Part shown: one piece after another, positions 47,915 to 59,830 of the stretch | Numbering within the stretch: the stretch's first letter is position 1 | How the letters are laid out: each line of letters begins with the position of its first letter | Source: Mycocentrospora acerina | Lineage: Eukaryota > Ascomycota > Dothideomycetes > Pleosporales | Direction of reading: 5' to 3' | DNA: 64,000 bases | Assembly (NCBI GenBank): GCA_022701365.1 | Contig: JAKUHH010000030.1 | Coordinates: forward strand, 1,107 to 65,106 | Notes under the pieces: generated by a model | What the model saw: the letters and a program-made list of their open reading frames with translations, nothing else | Told to the model about the DNA's origin: nothing | The model's database searches: none | Translations under genes and position numbers: made by a program

Positions 47915-49381
47915 ATGTAATTGACAAAAATATCAATTAAAATGAAATGGATAAACCAAACGTACAAGTGACCTTGAACTGTAACATTGTTTTTTTCGCA
48001 CATATCGCGTAATGATTCAGCGTCAAATATCAAATCACAGTCTATGAGTAATTTCGTGTCTTGTGCCTGACTAGAACCACATCCAGTGTTTTCCTCTTCG
48101 GCCTATCAAGTTCCTCGACTTGCAGAACAACTGCGGTTTCACTTGCACTGCTGATTTGCGAGTAGAATAGCGATGATGAGGACGACAAACGAGAACCATG
48201 AAATATTGCCGGTGGTTGTTTTTACAGTCGTTCTCAACTTCAACGTCGCACTATTATTTTTATCCTTCCTTTCCTATATTGCATACTTGTTCAAATACGA
48301 CTATTATCTGCGTGTCTCACGAAATTGTTATATCGCAGGACAGTACATGTTATTCTACTTCTCATTGTTTGAAACACGTTTTTTTGTGTTTAATCTTAGT
48401 TTGTTAAAGAGTTCACATCATTCTTTGGTGCCTGCATCATCTTGGACGACATTTTTACCGGTTGCCTTGTCACCCAATTTAATGCAGTCTCGTAAACCTT
48501 GTCCTTCTTGCAGTCTTCCTCTTGAAAATTGGTAATGAACCCTTTTGGATGAATTTGGCGCTCTATCAACTTTATCCCAGTGGGTACTGATCTCAACTAG
48601 TGCATATCAATTTCTCAAATATCCCCACCAGCGTACCCATTACATTCTTTCAAAGAGTTGCGTTGAAAACATCTTGAATCGAAGTATTTGCTTCTAAAAA
48701 TACATATTATTTCTTAATGAACAAGCGACTAAGTGATTTTAGCCCTGCTAATATTTCAGAAATCTTTCTTTCTCTATCGTTCCATTTTTGTTACGGTATG
48801 GGGAGTAGAGGTTAATTTTGATAACTTTTTAAATTTCATCTTATATGCCTACTTAATTAGTATGCTGCTTTAACTGAGGTATGCAACCATTTGTATATTC
48901 AGAAGTTGTGTTGAGAATTTCGATGGAGTCGGGCACAATCTTCATGATGGAGATTTCCGAAAACCTGCTTTCTGGAAGTACGACATGTAGTGATGCTAGA
49001 GTTAACCACAACATCAAAATGAAGTGCGATCTGTCTTCAAATGTAACTGATGCGAGTAGCCTCCTGTATTTTCATATGTCTATTATGACTTGATTCTTTA
49101 AGTTCATTAAGTATTGAATGAAATAATAGATCTTCTACGAAGTTAACTTTTTTTTGGACTTTGAATGTTAGAGTGACTTACCTATTTGACCAATAAGCTC
49201 GCGAATTACCACTCTAAACACATATTCCTGCGCTCCCGCAATGATTTTGATTATTGCCATCTTTTTGGTTACCGAACAGGGACTACCGGATAAAGATTAT
49301 CTTATTTAACAATACTCTCACTTTTACGCTCATTGTTCTTTCCCAGTCATTCACACGAAGTTCTTAAGTCTCTTCAAGTTC
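47915..49381. other. Gene-free spacer between the two cluster halves
   Basis: 1.5 kb without a recognisable gene. A minus-strand stretch at 48396-48620 reads as protein-like in two frames but has no start context, no domain and stops soon. It separates the TTCCG-palindrome genes from the aminotransferase/regulator 2 group. Confidence 0.4.
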
Positions 49382-49397
49382 CGGCGATAAATCGCCG
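49382..49397. promoter_or_regulatory. Palindrome CGGCGATAAATCGCCG before the aminotransferase
   Basis: Two perfect 7-base arms (CGGCGAT / ATCGCCG) around AA, 138 bp before the aminotransferase start. The same 16 bases occur once more, at 53657-53672, upstream of regulator 2. Confidence 0.7.
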
Positions 49398-49534
49398 ACT
49401 TCATTCTCCGAAAAAGTCTTGGCTATTGAGTGAACACATTTAAAAGGATGAGTAAAGGCAATGCATCGTATAAAGAGTCGTGCTCTTGAATTATTTGAAG
49501 TTATATTAGATCCTTTGCCATTCATTTTATCATT

Positions 49535-51021
49535 ATGGATAATCTCCCAGTCCTAACACCTCTGGCAAGTCAACTACGCCTATCCGCCACACTGAAAATC
49601 AACGAACTAGTTCGCGAAGAATTCGAAAAAGGCAACACGGTTGTTCATCTTGGATTTGGAGAAGCAACGTTTCCTATCCATGCTAGCGTCGCTGTTGCAC
49701 ACAGGGCGGCGACCCTTAATACGAGCTATTTGCCAGTTGCTGGGCTCAGAGAGTTAAGAGAGGTAAAAAAAAACGTGCCTATAACTTAAAAATTTCTCTT
49801 GGATTACTAACAATTCTTGGAGTCTATTGCTAGATTCCAAACTCGCCGTCTCAGGTCAGAAGTAGACCCTGAGCAAGTGGTAGTATCACCCGGCTCGAAA
49901 CCACTTCTGTTTGCACTGTTCGACATTTTGGAAGGAGATGTGCTTCTACCTCGACCTTCGTGGGTCAGCTATGAACCACAAATCCTTCACGCGGGCAAAA
50001 AGCTATTCTGGGTAGAAACTAGTGAAGAAGATCGCCATACTATAACAGGTTCAGTTGTTCACATTAATGCATAGTTTTGCACTAACAATATATAGAGGAA
50101 TCTATCCTCTTTACGTACACAATGGCCATCAAAGTCGGCGGTAATCCTCGTGTCATGCTTATCAACAGTCCATCCAACCCAACTGGACAGATGTATACTC
50201 AACAAGATATCGCTATGCTTACCAAATTTTGTGAATCCCGCAACATAACCCTGATAAGCGACGAAATTTACTCTGATCTTTACTTCGACACCCAAATGAA
50301 CAGCAGCGTATGCGCCAAAGGCAATCTCAGTTCTGGAAGAATAGTACTAACAGGTGGTCTTTCCAAAGTAAGACTTGTGATTCTGCTCAAAATGCTTACT
50401 AAGCTATTCTAGACTTATTCGGCCGGTGGCTGGCGTATAGGATATGCTATATTCCCCTCAACTGAATTTGGGAGAAGTTTGAAATCAGCAATATTGGCAT
50501 ATGCCTCAGAATGCTGGTCTGCCGCATCAGCCCCTGCTCAAGAAGCGGCAGCAGTCGCATTCGATACATCTCCAAAAATGGATTTGTATCGCGCCCAAGT
50601 CAGGTCTCTCCACAGAAGGTGCACAATGGCACTGTTTCAGGCATTAAAAGAATGTGGACTAGACGTTCCAGAGCCCAAAGGCGCTTTCTATCTATACCCA
50701 TCATTTCAACCCTATGCGAAGCAGTTAGAAGATCTGGATATCAAGACAAGTGAGGAACTATCCTATTGGCTGATCAAAGAATGCGGAATAGCTGCTCTGC
50801 CGGGCTCGGCTTTTGGAGAAGAAGACAGTGGTCTGGCAGGTGGTCGATATCGATTGCGCATGGCAACTAGCTATCTTTATTTTGAAAGTCAAGCAGAGCG
50901 CTACAAGCGAGGGCCTCAACTTCTAAGCTCCGCACTGGAAGACGAAAGACCACTAAATTTGCCTTTATTGGAAGAGGCAATTAGGGCAATAAAGCATGCT
51001 GTGGCCCGACTGAGAACTTGA
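49535..51021 (+). CDS. PLP-dependent aminotransferase, class I/II
   Basis: Exons 49535-49762, 49823-50048, 50096-50367 and 50413-51021 give 444 residues. GFGEATFP (residues 40-47), SPGSKPLLF near 108, NSPSNPTG with the conserved Asn at 179, SDEIYSDL near 205, and the PLP lysine Lys242 at the exon 3/4 border (GGLSK-TYSAGGWRIGY) are all typical of fold type I aspartate-aminotransferase-like enzymes. The intron 2 splice (GTTCAG, ACTAAC, TATAG) rebuilds the frame. It would move an amino group between an amino acid and a keto acid in the cytosol; aromatic amino acids are a reasonable but unproven substrate in this context. It is convergent with regulator 2. Confidence 0.88.
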
Positions 51022-51153
51022 TTTCACTTCGTTGATAGATATGGAGACATTTTCAAAACGATCAATCACAAACTATCTTGAAAGATCAGAATCTCACGAT
51101 TCGATGTGCAAGTAGCTTGGAACTATTTATATATTGCCTGCAATTAGTGGCAC

Positions 51154-53390
51154 CTATCCAGCAGGAAATGTGTCCCAAAACGTTTGAGCAGGATCAAATC
51201 CCATGATATCCCTCATTAGCTCAAATTCATACCACTCGCTAGCAGAACCATCTGCTGGCACCTGAAAATCTTGGTAATGAACATTATCTAAATCAAGCAC
51301 TGGATTAATCGATGCAGATTGCCAAGAATCCAAAGAACTTCCAAGGTTATCAACCTCCTTCGCAAAAGTAACACCAGAGGAGATGAGTCGCAAGGTATCG
51401 TTAACAAGGATCTCAAATTGCGAGATCAGCTTTGATAAAAGATCTTCCTTCCAACGCTCATTCATGATGGCCAAACAAACAGAGCATTTTCTTGTCCAGG
51501 CAGGCAAATCGACTAGTAGAGAAAGTAATTGGATATGTGTATCTGATTGTTTGCAACCTTTCCTTGCAGTAATCAGAATAGTCAACCCGGCAAATATGAC
51601 TCCTTGGACAAGCATCCATGAAAGTGGTACATTACTTTCGCATAACAGCTCAAGAACATTCTCTATGTAAGCTCCAGCTGATTGAAGACAAATCCCTATC
51701 GACTCCTTTGAAGGATCTTTGCACAAAGGGCTGGATCGATGCAATACAAAACACGTTCCATGGTAAAGCCGGACCCAAAAGCTACAACTCTATTAGTTTG
51801 AGTTATAGTCAATAAATTACGTGAGGGAATACCTGAAGGGGTAATGTAAATCACTGCCCTGTTGATTGAAGTCCATAATCGTAGATCTCCATATATCAAG
51901 CTCTTCCTGCAGCTGATTAATGACTACTTGTGGCTCCATTGCGTTTCCTTCTCTTCCATTCACACAATAAACTTGGGAAATGACTCGACTCTGAATCTGT
52001 CTGTGTCTGATGTGGAGAGAGCTGAACAACGTTGTGCCCGATATCAACGGCATATCTGCCGTAATGTGCTCATTCCCGATCGATGGAGGACGCCCGAGGT
52101 TATATGCGAGACTGATTTCAATGGCATAGGCAGACCAGAAAACGCAATTTCTTTGATTTTTTTCTCTTTCGGTGAAACTTGACGTTGTATTCAAACTGTG
52201 CAGTCCGATCTCGATTGCCATCTGAACGTAGTCAGCCATCAATTCGCACCAGTGTTTACAGGAACTTACACGCATCGACAACCCGGCTAATTGCCACTGA
52301 CTTGACGTGACAGCTTCATATGAGCTATAAATTGATATCAAAAGTAGCACTTGTATAAATTCAATACAAGGCGTAAGATATCGAGAGCTGTTTTCTATGC
52401 ACTTGGCAGCCTTGTTGTATAAATTGGCAGCCTTCCGCTTGGATGTAGTCGAGTCTTTGAACGACAAATTATGAAGATTGAGTTTTGATTGCTTGAAAAA
52501 GCTTCTGAAATTAACAGCTCCAAGAGCCATGACCATGTAGTATGTCGCCATGTTCATATTCTGTTTGGTGTCCTGCCCCAAATGAACTGTATCATTGGAA
52601 TGTAAAATTTGACATATCAAAACGAGTTCATCCAAACGTTCCGGGTCTATAATGGGATACAAAGGCTCAATCCACATGCGGTAAGACTGTAAAAGGTACT
52701 GGCATTCGTCAGAACTGAGAATTGGGAATTCATCTCCTCCATTGACGCTATCAACTCCAAGACTTTGAGCAGTGTTTTTAGCACAGAACGAGCCTTGATT
52801 AGAAGAACCTATTCCTGCCAAAGTACTTGCGTAATATGCAAAAGAAATACCACTTGATGGGCCGAGAAATCTCATATCTCCCGTTGCATTCAGAGCCACA
52901 AGACTTATTTCAGGTGCATCGCCGGGAACATGAGGGGTTGCTTGCATCTGAACACCAGAAGGTGGAGATACAGATACCTGTGGGTGTGAGAATTGTTGTA
53001 GGACTGGGTTGGAAAGTATTGTGCTATCGTTTTTCGGGCTTGGCTGCAGAGACGTTCCTGTTGCAACGTCTTCGCATGAGATGCCGAAATTCTGATAAAG
53101 TTGTTCTTCCAGCCACTGTGTTCTATCTCGAAAAAACTTCAGCGCTCTGATCGCTGTCAGCGCGAGCAAATTAGTGAGAGGATACTAATGAACCTACTCT
53201 AAACTATCCTTTTTTTTCTGACGTCTGTATGGCTCGCATGACACGCTGACACTCATACAACTTTGACATTGAGGATACCCAGAACACTGATTATTAGTTT
53301 TGATAGATTTTCAACAGGAGTAGATGTATCTCGTACACGAATCTTCTTGTAATGGCAACGAACACAAGCTCGCACTACAACACTTGTCAT
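51154..53390 (-). CDS. Zn2Cys6 transcription factor 2
   Basis: Exons 53390-53337, 53286-53198, 53146-51833 and 51781-51154 give 694 residues. The zinc cluster starts almost at the N-terminus: Cys9, 12, 19, 25, 28 and 35 (CX2CX6CX5CX2CX6C), with intron 1 just before Cys19. The linker is basic (RRQKKK) and runs into a helix (RTQWLEEQLYQNFG). The middle-homology region is around residues 150-470 (for example the RMWIEPLYPIIDPERL and ECVFWSAYAIE-like NCVFWSAYAIEISLAYNLGRPP stretches). Unlike regulator 1 there is no long N-terminal extension. Its promoter carries the same palindrome as the aminotransferase, suggesting that it controls that gene and itself. Confidence 0.87.
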
Positions 53391-53593
53391 GTCCAGGAAT
53401 TTTGACTGCCTTCGATTGCAAGACTCAAATTGTTCGAGTAAAAGCAAGTCTCAAAATTCACTGCTTTAGATGTGATATAGATTGACAGATTCGTTCTGAC
53501 CTTAAAATGGGGTTTGGCAATGTTGCGTAATGACTAGATAGCTGGTGGGCAGGGATGCAAGTTCATCTCTTCCTTGGTTGGAAGTTTCCTTTA
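53391..53593. promoter_or_regulatory. Regulator 2 proximal promoter
   Basis: Upstream of the minus-strand regulator 2; no feature beyond general promoter position. Confidence 0.35.
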
Positions 53594-53616
53594 GTTCGGC
53601 TCCCCAGCCGCCGAAC
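53594..53616. promoter_or_regulatory. Inverted repeat GTTCGGC-N9-GCCGAAC in regulator 2 promoter
   Basis: Perfect 7-base arms, about 205-225 bp upstream of the regulator 2 start codon, 40 bp from the larger palindrome. It may be a site for another zinc-cluster protein. Confidence 0.45.
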
Positions 53617-53655
53617 CAATAGTGATTGAGCGATTGCGCTGATAGGGTATCCACT

Positions 53656-53673
53656 CCGGCGATAAATCGCCGG
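53656..53673. promoter_or_regulatory. Palindrome CCGGCGATAAATCGCCGG upstream of regulator 2
   Basis: 18-bp perfect palindrome around AA, about 266 bp before the regulator 2 start codon and about 245 bp after the stop codon of the FAH-hydrolase fusion gene. Its inner 16 bases equal the site at 49382-49397. Confidence 0.7.
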
Positions 53674-53916
53674 CAGAAGATCTAATAGAACTGAGAAAAT
53701 GTGTAGTTCTGTAATCGGATAGCTCATTTACGTAAGTAGTTACCAGACTCAAGATTCGCCCGATAAAGCTCTCAAGTTATGGACTTCATACCCTGCGTCA
53801 ACAAAGTTGTTTCAAAGTCGCGATTGTTGAGTTAAGGTACAGGTTTGAGCCACAAGCTTTCTAAGACAAATAAAAGAATCTAATGCATTATTGATTTTCA
53901 ATGGTTTTTACCATAA

Positions 53917-55804
53917 CTACAGGAAGCTCCTAATAGCATTTGTAACATCTTCAACATTCTCAAACACAAGCCAGTGCCCTATGCCCTCTATCACCTTCAA
54001 GCCTGGACTTTGTTCTAACAACTCAACGTACCCCTTGCACAAAGCCGGTGATGATACCGTATCGTCCTCACCTGTCACGATTAGCGTACTAGGTTTTAAA
54101 GCGCTCAAGTCCAGCGTCTTCGCCTCAGCTAGAGCGGTGCATGCCTTTGCATAACCTTCTGGATCTTGGCCGAGAAGAGACATCCGGACTGTAGCTACTG
54201 CGAGAGGATTGCCGGCTTTTGTCTTTTCTGATGTTTCAGCTGCAACTACTGCGTCCACAATTGCTGTCATACCTTGCATACGTACGGTTCTAGCGCATGC
54301 AAAAGTGGCAATCTTCTCAGCTTCTGGTAGAGGAGAAGGTGGTGGTCCCAGCAGTATCAGCCTCGAGATTTTCTTGGGGTGCGCGAGCGCGAACGCAATT
54401 GCGATGAGGCATCCGATCGAGTGAGCTACAACTGTTGCACCAGACGATATGAATGCATATTCGAACACGGCGTTAAGATCTGCAGCCAAGGATTCGATGC
54501 TAAGCTTGCTCAGCATTGACGTCGGCGAGAGACCATGGCCCTCGAAATCGAAAAGGTGAACAGAGTTTGACTTTTCAAGACCTAAGGTGTGAATGAGTGG
54601 CGTGTAAAACTCGGCGCTTCCACCAAGACCATGGACAAAAACGATAGATGGCGCATTTTTCTGGCCGATATGCTTGTAGTAGATTGTCTTGTTGTTAATT
54701 TGTATCAGCGATGAGCGATTGACAGCGTTTGACGAATTTGACTCCATGAGATGTGAAGAACTTTGAACCTGACTGAAGATGGGATTTTGAGTGCCCAAAT
54801 CCGCTATGCGATTGGTCAGGGTACCAAGTCCTGTTATTGAGACAGCTACAGTATCTCCAGGATTAAGATAAACGGGTGGTTTTCTGCCGATGCCCACCCC
54901 GGCAGGCTAAACAATATCAGCCTTAGACTTAACTATCAACAATTAATCGGGAATTCATACAGTTCCAGTTGCGATTACATCGCCTAGCATCAATGTTTGT
55001 CCTTCTGACATGGTCTTGATGAGGTATGGGATAGAGAAGATGAGATCATCTGTTGTCGCATTTTGTCGTAACTCGCCATTTACATGAGTTTGTACGCGCA
55101 AAACCTCGTGTAGTTTCGCAGCTGGAACTGCGATCGGTCCCTTTGAAAAAGATTAAGAAACTGCATAAGACTTTCTTGAATTCAAATCATACCATTGGAC
55201 AGAAGGTATCTGCTGACTTTCCAAGATAGAATTGCTTGTGATCTCTCTGTCGCTCTCTTGCTGTCATATCGTTTATGATGGTGTATCCCCAAACATGATT
55301 CATTGCATTTTTTTCTTCAATTCGGAAGCCAGGTGTTCCTATGATGACACCAATCTCACCCTCATAGTCGATCGTTTGTGTGAACTCAGAGTGCGGGTAT
55401 ATTTCGTCGCCATCGGCGATAATCGAAGTAAATCGTTTCGTAAAAATGACTGGGTGCGAAGGCTGATCCACCTTGTCTGAGCTGTCAAAGCCGGAGCTGT
55501 TGAATTCCTTCGCGTGTTCAGCGTAGTTCTTGCCTACACAAAGAATATCGCGTCCTGTAAGTGGAGGTAGTATTTTAACTGACGCCAACGGCAGAGGACC
55601 ACCCGAGCAGATGATGTTCGATTTGCCGGCTTCAATCACTTGATACAGGTTATCAATTGGTGTACCTGATATGAAACTCAACGGCTGGATGGAATTTTTC
55701 TCAAAGTTGTAATGGCCAACGCGGTCGCGTTTTGTCTCAAGGTCTTGGTATGCGACATAATTTGTAAAGGACAGATGTCCGCTCGCCTCATTATTTGAGA
55801 CCAT
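53917..55804 (-). CDS. Fusion of FAH-type hydrolase and alpha/beta hydrolase
   Basis: Exons 55804-55193, 55140-54961 and 54906-53917 encode one protein of 593 residues; both introns are phase 0 with good signals (GTATGA..CAAAG, GTATGA..TTTAG). Residues about 90-295 are a fumarylacetoacetate-hydrolase/HHDD-isomerase domain: ILCVGKNYAEH, the metal site DYEGEIGVIIG, GYTIINDMTARERQ, then GTPAGVGIGRKPPVYL. After a linker of about 35 polar residues, 330-593 is an alpha/beta hydrolase with HGLGG near 356, nucleophile Ser427 in AHSIG, acid Asp545 in GEDDT and base His575 in GIGHW. FAH-type enzymes cleave or isomerise C-C bonds of ring-fission products; the second half resembles enol-lactone or C-C hydrolases. 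Cytosolic. Two successive ring-fission steps in one chain would be the simplest reading. Confidence 0.87.
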
Positions 55805-56880
55805 AACGATGGCTTGAATATGTTCAATATCTTATTCTGACCCTTCCGATAGTGATAGTGTGAATCGATGAAGCAGATCGTGTTCCAGAGCGTTGGTAGC
55901 AAGGTCAATGCTTTGTCGTGAAAAGGGCTACAACCATTGCGAAATATAGGTAAACGCTTGGTACCGGACTCGGCATCATAATTGGTACACAAGCGATTTA
56001 GATGTGGATGTAGTGGGGGTAAGAAAGCGCGAACTTAGCGGTGATGACGATATGGTGCGGGGCTGAGGCATGCTTAACAGCGGAGAAACCGGACCGACCT
56101 TGGTTAATGTGAGCAAAGGTCCTTTCCCTTGGTGCGATATCCAGTCCACAAACGAATATTATCTTCTTTTTAAGACGCAGGTAAAGCCAAATTTTTAGGG
56201 AGTCCGGCAACGAAAACTCAGTGAGTGCAATGCCGACGGGGTGAGAGCCGGAGCAGGGAGGTATTCAAATCTTTTAGTAAAGACAGCACTTTAAATACAT
56301 GAATGATGAGTGCTGAGACGCTCAGGTTTTGTAGCTACCCAGAACTTCATCACATATCGGAAGTGGGTGAAGGCGCAATTTGCCCATATCGTACGCTCCC
56401 GAAAGGACGTATCTTGAACTTGACCTGAACCTTAACAACCCAATTTATCCTTCAGTCCAATGTCTTTTGTTCCATCATCAGAACAGCTCACATATCGCAA
56501 AGCAAGGAAATCAGCTCCGAGAAAAGAAGAAGTCTCGCTTGTTATTGCGAGAAATTACGTGCAGCAAATAGCCATATTGTTGGTGTATGTCAACCTTCTC
56601 CCACTACCAATCACCGACGGGTTGAATCCCCAGCTTCTTTGAAGTTTCTCTGCTTCATCAAGGGTAACTTCTACGGATTAATTCATTAGGGACTTTTATG
56701 TGTTATTCAAACGTTGGATGTGGTCGATGGTTTGTAGATTCTTATCGCGTGGAATAGATCAATCCTCTAGTCTCACTACTAGAGATCCATTGGTTCATAG
56801 CTGTGAAAATTATCTTTTGGAAATATGTCTTTATTTGCTTCTAGGATTATGGGTACTGTTGCGAGATAAACGTAAGAAAT
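55805..56880. other. Promoter of the fusion gene and spacer
   Basis: The first few hundred bases are upstream of the fusion gene and contain CCG/CGG-rich strings near 56078-56095 and 56230. No other gene; only short frames of about 60 codons. Confidence 0.45.
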
Positions 56881-57315
56881 AATAGATATAACATGTTCCT
56901 CGGGCAAGCGCCGCACCCTAAAACACACCAAAAGCACTACAATTTTGTGCTGAATAACTTTCAGATTTCTAAAGATTATAAACTAAGAAAAAGCTTTCTA
57001 CAAATAAGAAGGTGATAATTAGTTTTTTTAAATTGTTACTCATTCTGTTACAACATACATATAGCAGTGTAATTATCAGCATAATAACTATTACTCCTCC
57101 TATTAGTAAAACTTATATCCTGTCACAGACTTTAGGCATTCTTCTAATATTTATAGAGTAACGGAACAAATTGCTTTAATTTCCTTTTGTAGTTTAACTT
57201 TAATTTTTATAGAAATGCGCTTGTTGTTGTACTTAGAAAATGCGCGTTTTTGGTGTTTTAGGGTGCGGCGCTCGCTCGTGTGCGGCGCTCGCCCGTGGAA
57301 GACGTTATATCTATT
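56881..57315. mobile_element. MITE-like DNA element with GC-rich terminal inverted repeats
   Basis: 435 bp bounded by inverted repeats. The left end starts AATAGATATAAC, then a GGGCAAGCGCCGCACCC block, then TAAAACAC..CAAAA; the right end read in reverse gives the same order, AATAGATATAAC, GGGCGAGCGCCGCAC, a second copy of GAGCGCCGCAC, then CCTAAAACACCAAAA. So the right arm carries the GC-rich unit twice and the left once. The inside is AT-rich and has no coding capacity, hence non-autonomous. No clear target-site duplication flanks it, so the exact ends are uncertain. Confidence 0.65.
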
Positions 57316-59830
57316 GTTTTTTGGTATAAAAAACGCATGAGAGGCTTCAAAACGACTTTATTGATCTTGGTAAAAATCTAATTTTTATGTCTCGATTAAG
57401 ATGCTAGTAGCAAACTCCAAGTTTGAAATTATGTTCATCGTTAAGTTCATATTAAATCAAAATCAACATTTAGAAGATGTTCCCTAAATCTAGCCTGAGA
57501 CTTATACAACATGTGTGAAATAGCACTTTGTGCAACTTTTCTGATTATCAAAATTAGGCAACCAATTAGGACCTTTATTTTAGTTACTACTCGCAAGCGA
57601 AGATATTTCTTACAAATTCAGCATTTATTTCGTTTTGCTTAGATCGCGAATTTCCTGGGCGATTTTTGCACTCACATCATACGATTAATCCTAGTCACTC
57701 AGTACTCATGGATCCATGGATTGATAAGTTGTCACAGCCAAAAACCAACCGATCTCTAGCTGTGAGGCTAGTAGATTTACATACTCTATGCAACATACGT
57801 TTTGCTCATTTTTTGGTTTCACCGTCGCTTCATCCGCAACTAGCATAGAATAGACAAATGACACTCTGCTCAGTCCTAAGTCACTTCTGTTAATAGTATT
57901 AAGTGATTTCTATAGGCTCGCATTTCTTTCCTCAATAACTTTCTACTTGCACTAGACAACAGTTCTAAAACCTCAAGACTCCACATCCAGGCCTGTAAAG
58001 ATACTTTCTCTCATCCATTACGATCATTGAGCCTTGAAAATTCTAGTAGCCACAATATTTCCAAACGTATCTATGATACTTGTTTAGATGAAAGTCAGTG
58101 TTGGACCTTTGTACTTGACAGCTGTATTGTCTACAACATGCGCACGGCCGTTGATCGAGGATCATATGTTCCAATAATCATAGTTTCTAAAAATTGATCA
58201 CTTACTATCAGAGAGATGGCAGAACGTATTATGGAGAAGCTTCGACGACTCCTCTGTCAGGTAGGTGTAGTTTAAATTGCCATGTGCAGACGTAGGCGTG
58301 GAGATGGGTCGGGAAATTCGCCTGGCTGATATCGTATGATTGACTACGCGTTACTTAATGAAGCCTAGTTTATCATTAGTATTTCTCAGAACCTAAGGCG
58401 AGTCTTGTGCCTATTATTTGCTTGAGGCATGTAAAAATGGCACTGAACCTTATCTAGACTCTGATCGCTACTTCACAGACTTCTGCATACCCCTTCTAAT
58501 TTCAATGAGTTCATAATCATTTTGACTTGAATTTCGCCATTTGATAATTGAAGAAATGCCAACGACTTCAGCGCGCTTAGAGAGGCAGCCAGTATCGTAG
58601 CCATCGGTAGATGCGAGGTCGAAACGCACTCACGACCCTCCATGCCATGCCGGATCAACTGATAGCATCAGTTGGGACAAGGGCCTCCAACTTAATATGA
58701 TGAAATCCCAGTATTCAACTTGAATTTTAATTCTCAATTCTTGACGCCAACATTCTTGATTCCACTGGTCAAGAATTTGACATCAAGGATCTTCTAGTTA
58801 ATATTGTGTAATTGCAAAATAGTCTGCAGCTGAACGAGCTCAAACATAATGCTCGCATTCCATTAGAGGTGATAGTTTAACTACGTTTAGTATGGTACTA
58901 AATTAAAATGATTTGAAGCAAAAAATCTGTGTTTGTTCTGCGTGGGATTGCTATTTTACCAATGAAAAACAGAAACATGCGCGGATGAGACGCAGAAACA
59001 CAGCACGAATTTATGTGTCCACGCCTGAGTGCGAAACTCCGCCATCATGCGTGTCAAAAACCGAATTAGGGTTATCTGCCATGCGTAATAAACCAATAGC
59101 GAAGATACGGACATGCTTGAAAGAGTACAAACGAAACCAAGTCGTTACTCTTGCAGTAACTGATTGCTTTGTACACTGCATGAAATTGCAACCTTTATCT
59201 GACCAAATGCAGCGGCAAATAAAGTGGAACATAATCAAAAGCTCGATACAGCTATTGTAATATTGGGAGAGATGCAGAATTGTGGTATTGTGGTTATGCT
59301 CGATGGCGATTATAGCATCGCATGGATGTCGCATGGGACTTACGCGCGAATCTTCAATCACTTTATTTACTTGCTCAGTTCTGCCGAAAATGAAGTAACT
59401 GTTACAGTTAGAGCAGATCTAATAGCGCAATGAATGTAATCTCAAGAGACAGGCAAGTTGCACGATCGCTATAACAATGGTTGTAAATTAGTTGGCGTGA
59501 ATCCCTTGAAAAATATACGAGTGTTACAAGACTATCTAAAGTCAAACTCAGTCGGTTTCAAAGATCAAGTACACAAAGCTTGGAAGGGAGAGTATACATT
59601 GCCAGTCGCTGCTCAAGACGACAATTCGAATGCTATTGTTCAGGGTATGGACGTGCGGACCTACCAAAAATAAAAAAAGTCATAAGTTAGTAGAAGGACG
59701 AATTAAGACGATCGACATGTTAAAGAATAATAGTGTATATTATGAAATGGATTATTTTAAGTGATTGGAAGTTACATTCCACGCCTAGATTTGTTCTGAA
59801 CCTATCTATACTAATGTAGGCCGTCCAACC
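57316..59830. other. Gene-free intergenic DNA
   Basis: 2.5 kb without a supported gene. Overlapping antiparallel frames of about 115 codons at 58913-59361 and short plus-strand frames at 59224-59673 show no domain, signal peptide or intron logic. If one is real it would be an orphan. Confidence 0.4.

Noticed and set aside
48173..48596. Hydrophobic plus-strand frame and Lys-rich minus-strand frame
   Set aside because: The hydrophobic frame is a by-product of pyrimidine-rich DNA; the minus-strand one ends abruptly and matches no family known to me.
58913..59361. Overlapping antiparallel frames of about 115 codons
   Set aside because: Neither has a recognisable domain, signal peptide or supporting splice pattern; mutual antisense frames of this size occur by chance.
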